From NCBI RefSeq assembly GCF_019679455.1, contig NZ_JAIEZQ010000001.1, positions 1,488,001 through 1,552,000 of the forward strand: DNA of 64,000 nucleotides, written 5' to 3'. Positions 40,129-47,887 of the stretch are shown here, one piece after another. The stretch comes from Nocardioides jiangsuensis (GTDB lineage Bacteria > Actinomycetota > Actinomycetes > Propionibacteriales > Nocardioidaceae). The notes beneath the pieces were generated by a model. The model had not been told where the DNA came from. It saw only the letters and a list, made by a program, of their open reading frames with translations, and ran no database searches. Position 1 is the stretch's first letter. Every line of letters starts with the position of its first letter. The position numbers and the translations under genes were made by a program.

Positions 40129-41034
40129 ATGGCCGGGCGGCTCCTGGTCGACGCCGACATCCGGATCTCCCTGATCCCGGGCAGGTCCGGCGAGCCCGCC
40201 GTGGAGGCGCGGCTGCGCGGGTCGGGAACCCGGCTGGAGCTCGCCGTGGACAACCCGCAGGCGCTGGCGGACCTGCGCGGGCGCCGCATGGTGGCGGGTA
40301 TCGCGGACCAGCTCGCGCACGACGGGCTCACCGTGCGGGTGGTCGCGGACGGCGCCGAGCTGATGGTGCTCGGGGTGCCGCGCACGTCGTGGCTGCAGCG
40401 GCGGGTCACCGGCTCCCGGCACGTGAAGGTGCATCGACGCGGAGCCTTCGCTGCCCTGGCGCTGCGTCGCCCCGCCGGAGGCGCGAGCCCGGTGCTGCCC
40501 AGCGGTGACCTCGGGCCGCCGCCCACGCCGCTGCCGCTGGCGCCGACGTTCCTGCGCCGGCGTCGCGGACCGGTGACCACCACCCACGACCCCGAGGGCG
40601 GGGGCGATCCGCGCCTCGTCGCGCCGCCCGGGCACTGGCCGTGGGACGTGCCGGCCGTCTTCCACCTCCGGCACGGCGTGACCACGATCGGCAGCGACCC
40701 GGCCAACGACATCGTGCTCGAGGGGCTCGACCCCTACCACGCGGAGATCCGCCGGAACGCCGACGACGAGTACGTCGTGGTCCACCTCGGCCGGTCCGGT
40801 CTCAGCCGCCTCAACGGCGAGCCGGTCCGCGAGCGCATCCTGCGCACCGGGGCCCGGCTCGAGGTCGGCGAGTGGACGATGGTCTACGCCCGTGAGGAGT
40901 ACGCCGACCACGGACGCCCGTACGGCGGCCGGGTGGGCGGCGAGGTCGGCCACCAGAAGGCTCAGCCCCCGTTGCGCGCGGTCCCGAACGTCGCGAGCTT
41001 CGACCGGAGTCCCCGTCCCGACAACGACCGGTGA
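40129..41034 (+). CDS. FHA-domain protein
   Basis: 301 aa. The C-terminal half (about 165-260) is a forkhead-associated domain, which binds phosphothreonine: TTIGSDPANDIVL, YHAEIRRN, LGRSGLSRLNGEPV, LEVGEWTMVYAREE. The N-terminal half has weak beta-rich text without a known domain, followed by a Pro-rich linker. FHA proteins act with Ser/Thr kinases in actinobacteria; no kinase is next to it. ATG start three bases after the small ORF. Ends two bases before the first of the 22-bp repeats. Confidence 0.8.
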   Translation: MAGRLLVDADIRISLIPGRSGEPAVEARLRGSGTRLELAVDNPQALADLRGRRMVAGIADQLAHDGLTVRVVADGAELMVLGVPRTSWLQRRVTGSRHVKVHRRGAFAALALRRPAGGASPVLPSGDLGPPPTPLPLAPTFLRRRRGPVTTTHDPEGGGDPRLVAPPGHWPWDVPAVFHLRHGVTTIGSDPANDIVLEGLDPYHAEIRRNADDEYVVVHLGRSGLSRLNGEPVRERILRTGARLEVGEWTMVYAREEYADHGRPYGGRVGGEVGHQKAQPPLRAVPNVASFDRSPRPDNDR

Positions 41035-41035
41035 G

Positions 41036-41183
41036 GAGCCTGTTGAGAGGTCAGTCGTGCGGTGTCGAGAGGTCAGTCGTGCGGGCACGAGGGGTCAGTA
41101 GTTCCGCGGCCGCCGTACGACAGACGCCTCAACGCCTCACGACTGACGCCTGAACGCCGAAGGAGTGACGCCTCAACGACGGG
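41036..41183. repeat. Mirror array of 22-bp repeats (3 direct, 16-bp spacer, 3 inverted)
   Basis: Three direct units (41036-41057, 41058-41079, 41080-41101) share GAGAGGTCAGTCG-type cores. After a 16-bp spacer (41102-41117) come three units in the opposite direction (41118-41139, 41140-41161, 41162-41183) with GACGCCTCAACG-type cores. All are exactly 22 bp and without gaps. Opposing units match at about 42 of 66 positions by hand count, so the transcript could fold into a long imperfect hairpin. Same family as 38844-38909; this array also fills a convergent junction (FHA gene / yajQ). Confidence 0.8.
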
Positions 41184-41211
41184 GGCGAGGGGGTCGGGGG
41201 TCGAGGGACGG

Positions 41212-41703
41212 TCAGCGGTAGTTGTTGAACTGCACCGCGAAGTCGTAGTCCTGCTCCTTGACCAGGGCGATCACGGACTGCAGGTCGTCGCGCTTCTTGC
41301 TCGAGACGCGCAGCTCGTCGCCCTGCACCTGGACCTTGACGCCCTTGGGGCCCTCGTCGCGGATCAGCTTGCCGATCTTCTTGGCGTGCTCCTGGCTGAT
41401 CCCCTCCTTGAGCGCGACGGTGATCTTGGTGTCGCGGCCGGACTGGCGCGGGTCGCCGGCGTCGAGGATCTTCAGCGACTGGTTGCGCTTGATCAGCTTG
41501 TCCTTGAACACGTCGAGCACGGCGAGCGCGCGGTCCTCGGCGTTCGCGGTGATCTCGACCGCCTGGTCGCCGGACCACTCGATGGTGGCGCCGGTGTTCT
41601 TGAAGTCGAAGCGCTGGGTCAGCTCACGCTGGGCCTGGTTCAGGGCGTTGTCGATCTCCTGGTGGTCGAGCTTGCTCACGATGTCGAACGACGAGTCGGC
41701 CAT
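41212..41703 (-). CDS. yajQ: YajQ family nucleotide-binding protein
   Basis: 163 aa, the usual length for this two-domain RNP-like family (UPF0234). [23 protein letters not shown] at the start (conserved SFDIVS), QRFDFKNT, and the C-terminal [12 protein letters not shown] are diagnostic. Members bind nucleotides, in some bacteria cyclic di-GMP, but the role in actinobacteria is not settled. ATG with GGAGGAAC upstream. Divergent from tRNA-Tyr. Confidence 0.93.
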   Translation of the reverse strand: MADSSFDIVSKLDHQEIDNALNQAQRELTQRFDFKNTGATIEWSGDQAVEITANAEDRALAVLDVFKDKLIKRNQSLKILDAGDPRQSGRDTKITVALKEGISQEHAKKIGKLIRDEGPKGVKVQVQGDELRVSSKKRDDLQSVIALVKEQDYDFAVQFNNYR

Positions 41704-41734
41704 GACGGCGGTTCCTCCAGGAGCTCAGGGGCGA

Positions 41735-41764
41735 TTTAGTCCTCGGGTGGTGCTGCTGTATTCT
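41735..41764 (+). promoter_or_regulatory. Possible tRNA-Tyr promoter
   Basis: TATTCT at 41759-41764 is a plausible -10 box, with the weak -35-like TTTAGT at 41735-41740 18 bases before it. The box ends 38 bases before the mature 5' end of the tRNA, a sensible leader length. The -35 match is poor, so confidence is low. Confidence 0.35.
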
Positions 41765-41802
41765 TTCGTGTCGCTGAGCCACAGGCCAACTGGGGTCAGC
41801 AT

Positions 41803-41885
41803 GGCAGGTTGCCCGAGCGGCCAATGGGAGCGGACTGTAAATCCGTCGGTGTATACCTACGCAGGTTCGAATCCTGCACCTGCCA
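41803..41885 (+). tRNA. tRNA-Tyr (anticodon GTA)
   Basis: 83 bases, a class II tRNA with a long variable arm. Acceptor arms GGCAGGT (41803-41809) and ACCTGCC (41878-41884) pair, with discriminator A. The anticodon stem-loop CGGACTGTAAATCCG gives anticodon GTA. T arm GCAGGTTCGAATCCTGC. CCA is not encoded. The 3' half of this gene is duplicated 9 kb away at 50848, making it the likely integration site of an island. Confidence 0.96.
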
Positions 41886-41935
41886 CACACACGAAGGGTC
41901 CTGACCAGCGCAGACGCGGGTCGGGGCCCTTCGTC
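41841..41935 (+). repeat. Left copy of the tRNA-Tyr direct repeat (attL-like)
   Basis: 95 bases covering the 3' 45 bases of tRNA-Tyr, from the base after the anticodon loop, and the following terminator. It matches 50848-50943 with about five differences: one substitution in the variable arm, one in the terminator and three single-base indels. Phage-like and ICE-like elements use the tRNA 3' end as attB and restore it on integration, which is the pattern seen here. Confidence 0.75.
41891..41934 (+). terminator. Hairpin downstream of tRNA-Tyr
   Basis: 16-bp stem (41891-41906 with 41919-41934, left arm ACGAAGGGTCCTGACC, two G-T pairs) and a loop of about 12 bases. No T run follows, but the place just after the tRNA suits a terminator/processing element. 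A slightly damaged copy lies at the right island border. Confidence 0.6.
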
Positions 41936-42241
41936 GTTGTCCGGCCGCGTCCGACCAGAACCGGCTGTTTGCGGCTGTCCGTGGAGAATGCGTTGGGAAG
42001 TTCGGAGACACCCCCGCGGACCTGCCTGGAGTGTGGGCCAGAAGGAGGCTGCAAATCGGGCGGTCGTCATCGGCAGCGGCCGGAGCTGGATCGCGTGGCA
42101 CAGGCGCGGCTTCCTCGCGCTTGTCGCCAACGCGGCTGACAGACGAAGCGTTCCGAGTTTGGCCGTAGAAGTCGCGTCCAGACGCAGCGGAAAGACGCAC
42201 TACGCGCAGTGACTCAGATCGTGCGTTGACCGGCTGGGCGG
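41936..42241. other. Gene-poor gap after tRNA-Tyr
   Basis: 306 bp without a convincing gene. Short open frames exist on both strands, but none has a ribosome site or recognisable content, and no integrase remnant was found here, where one would be expected. At 42187-42203 lies one copy of a motif (GCGGAAAGACGCACTAC) that recurs after other genes of the island. Confidence 0.6.
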
Positions 42242-42541
42242 TCAGTTGGGAATGCCTGCTCTCGCATCGAGCTGTTGGCGCTTGAAGCCCGCGATGTCAA
42301 GGATTGGCGTCGCTCGCGCGATCTGGTCTCGGACCCGCTGCAGCTGCAATGAGGCGCGGTGGGCATCTTCGGACTCCCACACCTCGGTGACCCAGACGCC
42401 GTCCGCGTCGGTCTCGTCGATCGCAACCAGATACAGCCGACATCCGGGCATCCGCGCGTCGTGCTCACCCTCTGCCAGCAGGGCCAGCAGTTCGTCGCGC
42501 TTCCCCGGCCTGGCGGCCAGGCGACCATGCAGCATGAACAT
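42242..42541 (-). CDS. Antibiotic biosynthesis monooxygenase (ABM) domain protein
   Basis: 99 aa, one ferredoxin-like ABM fold: start MFMLHGRLAARPGKRDELL, then PGCRLYLVAIDETDADGVWV and EVWESEDAHRASLQ. The family includes small cofactor-free monooxygenases and many proteins of unknown role, so the substrate is open. Start at ATG 42541 or 42535. Stands alone on the minus strand within the putative island. Confidence 0.78.
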   Translation of the reverse strand: MFMLHGRLAARPGKRDELLALLAEGEHDARMPGCRLYLVAIDETDADGVWVTEVWESEDAHRASLQLQRVRDQIARATPILDIAGFKRQQLDARAGIPN

Positions 42542-42662
42542 GCCCGGATGCTAACGGCGTTCCATCTGGCAACTGTGACGGCACTCGGTCCCTTGGCTAA
42601 TTCGCATCAGGTGCGGATGGGGCACGTGCCCTGCCGGGCGCCCGATGAGGATCGACCCGGGG

Positions 42663-43100
42663 TCAGCTCGTCTTCAGCTCCTCGGCAAGCATGACGATGA
42701 TGCCGCTGGGGCCGCGGACGTAGGTGAGCTTGTACATGTCCCCATAGGTCGCCACGCCGCGCAGTGGGTGGCAGCCGTGCCTCGCGGCGCTCTCGAGGGC
42801 CTCGTCGATGTCGTCGACCGAGAAAGCCACGCGGTGCATGCCGATCTCGTTAGGGCGGGTGGGCTCCGTCTCGATCGCGTCGGGGTGGATGTACTCGAAG
42901 AGCTCGAGACGACCGTTGCCGTCTGGCGTCTGGAGCATGGCGATGTGGGCGTGGTTGCCGTCGAGGCCGACGGCTGTGTCGGTCCACTCTCCACTGACAG
43001 TGTCACGGCCGAGGACGGTAAGCCCGAGGTCGGTGAAGAAGGCGATCGTCGCTTCGAGGTCGCGGACGGCGATCCCGACGTTCTCGAGCTTGATGGGCAT
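42663..43100 (-). CDS. VOC family (glyoxalase-like) protein
   Basis: 145 aa from ATG 43100. Two beta-alpha-beta-beta-beta units of the vicinal-oxygen-chelate fold: IKLENVGIAVRDLEATIAFF ... and GMHRVAFSVDDIDEALESAA ... . Possible metal ligands are His/Glu in the usual places (LELFEYI, MHRVAFSV). Members are glyoxalases, dioxygenases or resistance proteins; the role is not clear here. A frameshifted copy lies at 47442-47825. Confidence 0.8.
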   Translation of the reverse strand: MPIKLENVGIAVRDLEATIAFFTDLGLTVLGRDTVSGEWTDTAVGLDGNHAHIAMLQTPDGNGRLELFEYIHPDAIETEPTRPNEIGMHRVAFSVDDIDEALESAARHGCHPLRGVATYGDMYKLTYVRGPSGIIVMLAEELKTS

Positions 43101-43459
43101 GCGTTGCACGTTACCGAGTGAAGCGCGATTCGCTCGAAGTCAGCTGGCTGCCGGTTTCGGGTCGGCCGTGGCCAGGGACCCATTTCGTAGACTCCAGCCT
43201 TCGGTTCTCGGTCTACCTCTGGTGTGAGGGCTCGGAACCTGACCGGTCCTCCGGACGCCGCGTCTGGGTTACCGGGTCGAGCTCCCTGCTGCTGTGCCGT
43301 GAAACGGAACCTTGCCCGAGAGCGCGTCGCGCGCGACCAGCGGCTTGCGAGACAGATGCTGGATGAGTCCGCCGGCGGCGGAGTTACGCAGCCGCTCACG
43401 CGGCGAAAAGACGCAACTTCTGGTGGAGCGGGCGACTCGCACCCGCGCGACTAACGCGG
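43101..43459. other. Gap between VOC and GNAT genes
   Basis: 359 bp with no supported gene. The part nearest the VOC gene (to about 43175) is homologous to the sequence beside the VOC pseudogene at 47826-47886. At 43402-43420 lies another copy of the recurring motif (GGCGAAAAGACGCAACTTC), about 40 bp past the GNAT stop. Confidence 0.55.
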
Positions 43460-44071
43460 TCAGGCGGACGCGATCGTGCGAGTCATGACGCAGTTCTTCT
43501 GCCCCTTGGGCCGCTCGTAGGTGAAGCCGGCTTCCTCGTACATCTTGCGGGTGCCGTTGTAGAGGAAGGAGGACGACATCTTCTTGCCCTCCGGCTGCTT
43601 CGACATGTCGTGCGGGTAGCCCTCGACCACCCCGCCACCGGCCTTGGCGACGAGGTCGAGAGCGCCGCGTAGGGCCAGCGCCGCGACCCCGTGCCGCCGG
43701 TAGCGACGGTCCACAAAGATGCACGTGATCCGGTAGTCCGGAGGGCGTCCCAGTCCCGCCTCGTACTCTTGACGGTGGTGGATGTTGGGCAGTTCCTCGG
43801 GCGGTCCGTACTGTGCCCAGGCCACCGCCTCGTCGCCATCGAAGACCAGCGCTGCGTGTGCACGCCCCTCCGCAACCATGCGGCACTTGAGGTCGCGGTT
43901 GCTCTCGTAGGTGCGGTCCTTATCGCGGGACAGCGTGTGGAACCAGGTGCACCAACACCCGCCGAACACGCCGTTGTGCCGTGCGACCAACTCGGCGAAA
44001 GCGGGCCAGGTGTCGGGCGCCAAGGGCCGGATCGTGAGGTCATCCACGTCCATCGAAGTCTCGGCGGGCAT
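43460..44071 (-). CDS. GNAT family N-acetyltransferase
   Basis: 203 aa. Acyl-CoA site visible as CIFVDRRYRRHGVAALAL (R/Q-x-x-G-x-G/A region) near residues 110-127. An N-terminal GGCWCTWFH block marks a subfamily of cytosolic GNATs with conserved Cys/Trp. Substrate unknown; such genes are frequent passengers of islands. ATG 44071. Stands alone, with long gaps on both sides. Confidence 0.82.
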   Translation of the reverse strand: MPAETSMDVDDLTIRPLAPDTWPAFAELVARHNGVFGGCWCTWFHTLSRDKDRTYESNRDLKCRMVAEGRAHAALVFDGDEAVAWAQYGPPEELPNIHHRQEYEAGLGRPPDYRITCIFVDRRYRRHGVAALALRGALDLVAKAGGGVVEGYPHDMSKQPEGKKMSSSFLYNGTRKMYEEAGFTYERPKGQKNCVMTRTIASA

Positions 44072-44317
44072 GCAGTCAGGTTAGGGCGAATTTCGGACGA
44101 TCACCTGCCGGATTTGTTAACAGCACCGGCCGCAGTCAGGAGCCGAGGTCCAAGCGGCTCCACTCCGCATCACTGCAGTCCAACCATCGCGCCTGCGCAC
44201 TATGGGTCCCCACGCGCCGGCAGGTGGCGGAAAGGCGCACTTCCCGTCTGCTCTGCAAGTTCCCTCAACGCGGCAGGTCCGGGCGATTGAAGCCTTGGGA
44301 CGGTCGCCCGGTGCTCG

Positions 44318-45121
44318 CTACCCGGGATGAGGCGCGTGGGCTCGACAGAATTCGCGCACGGCGTCGTTCACTCGCTCGGGTCGCTCGAGATTGCTCAGGT
44401 GGCCTGCGTCCTCGATCACGACGAGTCTCGTGTCCGCTATCGCCTCCTCGAACTGGTGGGCGACGGTGAGCGGCGAGCGCGCATCCAACTGTCCCCAGAT
44501 CAGCAGCGTGGGCACGGATACGTGACGCAGTAGGTCGCTCAGGTCGGCCTCGGCCATGATGGCCAGCTGGCGCCCGAGGGTGGCGGGTCGGACGTCGGCG
44601 GCGATGGCGGAAAGCAGCGGCACCAGCCTCGGTGGCGGATCGGTGGCGAAGAGTCCAGGGAGCGTGGGGTCGAAGTGCTCGTGCGGCGCGGCGAGCATCT
44701 GGCGCGCGCCGGCAACCCGCGCTTCGACCTCGTCTGCGGGCAGCGATCCCTTCCAGCCGGCGTAGGTGTCGATCATGATCAGGGTGGCGACGCAGGTCGG
44801 GTGGCGACGGTAGAGCTCGAGCACCACGGTGCCACCCCAGGACAGGCCGGCGATGTGCGCGGGCCCGAGCCCAAGCGCTTCGATGAGTGCTGCGAGCACG
44901 TCCGCAAAGCCTGTCAGCCCGAAGTCCTCCGGCAGGTCTGACGACCGGCCAGCCCCTGGTTCGTCCCATGCCACAACCGTGAACTCGTCGGCCAAACCGG
45001 CAAGCTGTGGTTGCCAGATGCGGCTGTCCTCAGCTGCACCGTGGACAAAGACCAGGGGCGGCCCGGCACCGACCCGCTGGTAGGCGATCTCGAGCCCGCC
45101 CGCCTCGACAAACTCCACCAT
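44318..45121 (-). CDS. Alpha/beta-fold hydrolase
   Basis: 267 aa from ATG 45121; an ORF extends 38 codons upstream but the conserved domain begins here (MVEFVEAGGLEIAYQRVG). Oxyanion segment FVHGAAED, nucleophile GLSWGG (Ser near 98), acid in IWGQLDARSP and catalytic His in EDAGHLSNLERP. It resembles small esterases/haloperoxidase-like hydrolases; the substrate cannot be told. Confidence 0.85.
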   Translation of the reverse strand: MVEFVEAGGLEIAYQRVGAGPPLVFVHGAAEDSRIWQPQLAGLADEFTVVAWDEPGAGRSSDLPEDFGLTGFADVLAALIEALGLGPAHIAGLSWGGTVVLELYRRHPTCVATLIMIDTYAGWKGSLPADEVEARVAGARQMLAAPHEHFDPTLPGLFATDPPPRLVPLLSAIAADVRPATLGRQLAIMAEADLSDLLRHVSVPTLLIWGQLDARSPLTVAHQFEEAIADTRLVVIEDAGHLSNLERPERVNDAVREFCRAHAPHPG

Positions 45122-45391
45122 CGAACGGTACTCCGCAGAGCCCCGATGCGTGGTTCCCCGCAGCGAGGCCATTGCGACATCAGGAGGCCCGTCGGAACGC
45201 CCGCCTCGGAGGCACGACCGCGCGATCACCAGCATGACAACCAGGTCCGCGAAAAGTCTGCATGGTCGGCAGGCGCCGGTATGACGCGAGGTCAGGGTTC
45301 AGGGCTGAGTCGCCGTCGTGGCTCAGGGTATGAAAGACCTGCCAACACTCAGAGGACGCCTATCGTCCGGAATCGGTGCGAGGCTGTGGGC

Positions 45392-46507
45392 ATGACCACT
45401 TCGACCGACTTCTCGGTCACTTGGAGCCAGGCGCTGGCCTGGCGGTTGGAGCGACACCTGCTCGACCCGGTCGGGTCCGAGTCGGTGGCCGACGTCGTAC
45501 GCCGGCTCGGTGCGGTGCTGTCGATGGATGAGTCCCTCGCCGAGCTCGCCGTGCGGACCCGTCGTACGAGGTCGCGGTCCGGCGAGCTTGCGAAGGCGCT
45601 GGCGGACGGGACAGTGATCAAGGCGTTCGCGTTCCGCGGGTCGATGCACTACCTCTCGCCCGAGGACGGCGGCATCTACCTCGCGCTCCGATCGGCCGGG
45701 CGGCAGTGGGAGTTGCCGAGCTGGGTGGAGTACTACCGGCTCAACGCATCTGACTGGCCCGACTTCCGGGCGGCCGTGCGCGAGGCGCTTAGCGATGGGC
45801 CGTTGACCATCTTCGAGCTCGGTGACGTGCTGACGAGACACCGCGCGTACCGGCACCTGAAACCGGTCTTCGACGAGGGCGCGGGCACGCTGGTCAAGCC
45901 GCTGACGTGGCAAGGGGACATGAGCTTCGGGCCACCCCGCGACGGGCAGCACACGTTCCAGCGCCTCGACCTCAACCCGAGGTGGACGGGCGTCCCCGAC
46001 CTCGACGACGCGGGTCCTCGGGCCATCACGGCTTACCTCCGGATCTACGGACCGGCGACGTGCGACCACATCCACTACTGGCTCGGCAACGGCCTGAGTG
46101 CCGGCCGCAAACGGCTCAACGGCTGGCTGTCTGAGCTCCGCGACCAGCTGGTCGCGGTCGACGTCGAGGGCACCACGGCGTACGTCGTTGGCGAGGATGT
46201 CGACTCCATCGTCGCCGCGCGGCCCTCGAACGCGGTGCGGTTCCTTCCGGGGCACGACCAGTGGGTGATGGGACCCGGCACCAAGGACGTCCACGTCACC
46301 CCGCAGTCCCAACGGGTTCTCGTCACCCGCAAGGCCAACTTGGTGATCGTCGGCGGTGTCGTCTGCGGGACATGGGTGCGGAAGGGCGACGAGCTCATGG
46401 TCGTCTGGCGCGACGAGCGGCGGCGACCCGAGCGGGCCATCGAGCAGGAGGTCGAGCGACTGGCCGTCATCCTCGGCCGCGACCTGCACCTGAGACTGAC
46501 CTCGTAG
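45392..46507 (+). CDS. Winged-helix DNA-binding (HTH_42/AlkZ-like) protein
   Basis: 371 aa from ATG 45392, with TATCGT (45361-45366) as a possible -10 box close before it. The three winged-helix layout of the HTH_42 family is visible (SVADVVRRLGAV; GPLTIFELGDVL; YGPATCDHIHYWLG; FLPGHDQWVMGPG). AlkZ/YcaQ relatives are DNA glycosylases that use a Gln-x-Gln/Asp motif; the matching place here reads LSMDES, so glycosylase activity is doubtful. Confidence 0.72.
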   Translation: MTTSTDFSVTWSQALAWRLERHLLDPVGSESVADVVRRLGAVLSMDESLAELAVRTRRTRSRSGELAKALADGTVIKAFAFRGSMHYLSPEDGGIYLALRSAGRQWELPSWVEYYRLNASDWPDFRAAVREALSDGPLTIFELGDVLTRHRAYRHLKPVFDEGAGTLVKPLTWQGDMSFGPPRDGQHTFQRLDLNPRWTGVPDLDDAGPRAITAYLRIYGPATCDHIHYWLGNGLSAGRKRLNGWLSELRDQLVAVDVEGTTAYVVGEDVDSIVAARPSNAVRFLPGHDQWVMGPGTKDVHVTPQSQRVLVTRKANLVIVGGVVCGTWVRKGDELMVVWRDERRRPERAIEQEVERLAVILGRDLHLRLTS

Positions 46508-46952
46508 CTGCCATCGAAGTGTCACCGGCTCCTGGTCACTTGACTGCCCGAGAGTGTTTGCGGCGGTGCTCGTCTCCAGCAGCGCGCTAGCGATGCCCGT
46601 CTAGCAGAACCGGACGCCGGTCGCGGTGACCAGTGCGGGGAGACGAGACTGCCGGAGAGGGAAGTGCGGTTGGGGGGACTCTGTCCGGTAGGTGGCGGAG
46701 TGACGCACCCATTGGTAGTGCCTGTAATCACCTGCTGCGGGGACCTGACAGCCAAACGCGAAAGGACCATCACGGGCCCCGCCGTGCATCAGAATCTGTA
46801 GTTGTGGTTAAGGGAAAGCGACGAGTTCCAGCACCGTCCGTCGAACAGGGGTCAACCCATCCGGGATGAGGCGGTGGCTGCTCGGCGGCCACAGGGTTGA
46901 CTCTGGAACCGATCGCTGCGTTGCTCGACCTGACCCTGAAGGGAAGCCTGCT
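46508..46952. other. 445-bp gap without a supported gene
   Basis: No frame with a credible start, ribosome site or domain. The sequence is visibly less GC-rich than the core genome. A weak copy of the recurring motif (CGCGAAAGGACCATCACG) is at 46757-46774. The last bases hold the ribosome site (AAGGGAAG) of the next gene. Confidence 0.5.
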
Positions 46953-47435
46953 GTGACGACGAAGAGTGACTTTAGTGAGGACGAGTGGTCCCGAATCGTG
47001 CGGGCACCGTTGGTGGCCGGGATGGCGATCACGCTCGCCGACCCCGGCGGCCCCATCGAGGCCACGAAGGAAACGGTCGCGACGCTCAAGAGCTCTACGA
47101 ACCCTCCGAGCCGTGAGCAACTGCTAGCCGAGGTGGCCCTTGAGATTCAAGCCATGACGCAGCAGAAGCGGAGTCCGCTCAGCGGGTACCGACCCGCGGC
47201 GGACGGGCCTCCCGCGGGGGTGCAGGTGCTTGAGGAACTGCGCGCCGTGCAGACACTGGTCGCCGCCAAGGCGCAACCCGACGAAGCAGCAGCGTTCGGG
47301 CAGTGGCTGGTCGCCGCTGCGCGGGCCGCGGCCGATGCCGCTAAGGAAGGCGGTTTCATGGGGTTCGGCGCACAGCAGGTCAGCGACCGCGAGGAGGCCA
47401 TGCTGAACCAGGTCCGCACGGCCGTTTCCGGGTGA
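46953..47435 (+). CDS. Hypothetical helical protein
   Basis: 160 aa from GTG 46953, supported by AAGGGAAG seven bases upstream. The N-terminus FSEDEWSRIVRAPLVAGMAI is followed by ITLADPGGPIEATKE, and the rest is mainly Ala-rich helix with GGFMGFGAQQVSDREEAML at the end. I have seen this FxxxEW...P..AG pattern in widespread uncharacterised proteins, but I cannot name a family or function. It ends next to the VOC pseudogene. Confidence 0.6.
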   Translation: MTTKSDFSEDEWSRIVRAPLVAGMAITLADPGGPIEATKETVATLKSSTNPPSREQLLAEVALEIQAMTQQKRSPLSGYRPAADGPPAGVQVLEELRAVQTLVAAKAQPDEAAAFGQWLVAAARAAADAAKEGGFMGFGAQQVSDREEAMLNQVRTAVSG

Positions 47436-47441
47436 CCCTCC

Positions 47442-47825
47442 CGTAGGTGAGCTTGTACACGTCCCCATAGGTCGCCACGCCGCGCAGTGGGCGGCAGCCG
47501 TGCCTCGCGGCGATCTCGAGGGCTTCGTCGATGTCGTCGACCGAGAAAGCCACGCGGTGCATGCCGATCTCGTTAGGGCGGTGGGCTCGGTCTCGATCGC
47601 GTCGGGGTGGATGTACTCGAAGAGCTCGAGACGACCGTTGCCGTCTGGCGTCTGGAGCATGGGCGATGTTGGCGTGGTTGCCGTCGAGGCCGACGGCTGT
47701 GTCGGTCCACTCTCCACTGACCGTGTCACGGCCGAGGACGGTAAGCCCGAGGTCGGTGAAGAAGGCGATCGTCGCTTCGAGGTCGCGGACGGCGATCCCG
47801 ACGTTCTCGAACTTGATGGGCATGC
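47442..47825 (-). pseudogene. Frameshifted, truncated copy of the VOC gene
   Basis: Nearly identical over about 380 bp to 42719-43100, and weaker similarity continues to about 47886. Compared with the intact gene, one base is missing near 47580 (AGGGCGGTGGG) and extra bases occur near 47660 (GGAGCATGGGCGATG). Both break the frame. The 3' end is lost: the last ~16 codons (IIVMLAEELKTS part) are replaced by the end of the preceding gene. A recent partial duplication within the island is the simplest explanation. Confidence 0.85.
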
Positions 47826-47887
47826 GTTGCCTCTTACCCAGCCAGCGCGATTCGCTCAGGTCAGCTGGCGGCTGGTTCTGCCGCGGG

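Noticed and set aside
38844-41183. CRISPR array from the regularly spaced 22-bp repeats
   Set aside because: Units follow each other without spacers, there are only three per block, one block is inverted, and no cas genes are near.
43118-43366. 82-codon plus-strand frame between the VOC and GNAT genes
   Set aside because: No ribosome site and no recognisable content, and part of the sequence is simply the flank duplicated beside the VOC pseudogene.
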